Source of the DNA: an uncultured Eubacteriales bacterium | GTDB taxonomy: Bacteria > Bacillota > Clostridia > Christensenellales > UBA1242 | Direction: 5' to 3' | DNA length: 5,997 nucleotides | NCBI GenBank assembly: GCA_948607205.1 | Contig: CAPERS010000023.1 | Span: forward strand, 1 to 5,997 | Shown here: piece by piece, positions 5,968 to 5,997 of the stretch | Position numbering within the stretch: position 1 is the stretch's first letter | Layout: the number at the start of each line of letters is the position of its first letter | Program-made: the position numbers and the translations under genes | The notes under the pieces: generated by a model | Seen by the model: the letters and a program-made list of their open reading frames with translations, nothing else | What the model was told of the DNA's origin: nothing | Databases searched by the model: none

Positions 5968-5997
5968 ATATAAAAATTTTGTTTAAAAAGAGTGTAG

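Noticed and set aside
5957..5993. Alternative hairpin ACTCTTTTT with AAAAAGAGT at the right edge
   Set aside because: It has a long AT-rich loop and competes with the better terminator at 5938-5967. The 3' arm may belong to a structure beyond the window.

Overview
The window is AT-rich and carries five protein-coding loci plus one small gene remnant. The gene types (RNase Y, a PadR-family regulator, a COG2426-type membrane protein, a YgjP-like metallohydrolase), the short TTGACT/TATAAT promoters and the AAGGAG/GAGGGA ribosome binding sites fit a low-GC Gram-positive bacterium of the Bacillota, most likely an uncultivated clostridial lineage. Tryptophan is read from TGG and stops are TAA or TAG, so nothing suggests a mycoplasma code. 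The exact taxon cannot be fixed from this sequence.

Layout. 1-420 (minus) is the 5' part of an unrecognised protein gene that runs off the left edge. It is transcribed divergently from rny (566-2155, plus), the membrane-anchored endoribonuclease Y, across a short promoter region. Directly at the rny stop codon begins a compact GC-rich element (2155-2287). Its ends are a perfect 10-bp inverted repeat enclosing three further hairpins, so it would fold as a four-way junction. The middle hairpin looks like an intrinsic terminator. Next comes a five-helix membrane protein of the small multidrug export family (2411-3067, plus), whose terminator overlaps its last codons. Between it and the convergent gene lies a frameshifted, start-less gene remnant (about 3117-3358, minus).

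The right half holds a long minus-strand gene (3396-5180). It encodes an N-terminal PadR winged-helix domain joined by about 350 residues of charged linker to four C-terminal membrane helices, that is, a regulator apparently tethered to the membrane. It is divergent from a YgjP-like zinc metallohydrolase gene (5331-5939, plus). The shared intergenic region contains two perfect palindromes side by side (20 bp AT-only, and 23 bp with 11-bp arms). A TAGTAT half-site from the second palindrome also occurs in the regulator's own -10 region. The YgjP-like gene has its start codon at the predicted transcription start, so its mRNA is probably leaderless.

The genes do not form one obvious pathway. The best candidate for an undescribed unit is the membrane PadR regulator, the palindrome pair and the metallohydrolase. 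The four-way-junction element behind rny is the most striking non-coding structure. No tRNA, rRNA, CRISPR array or transposase gene was seen.
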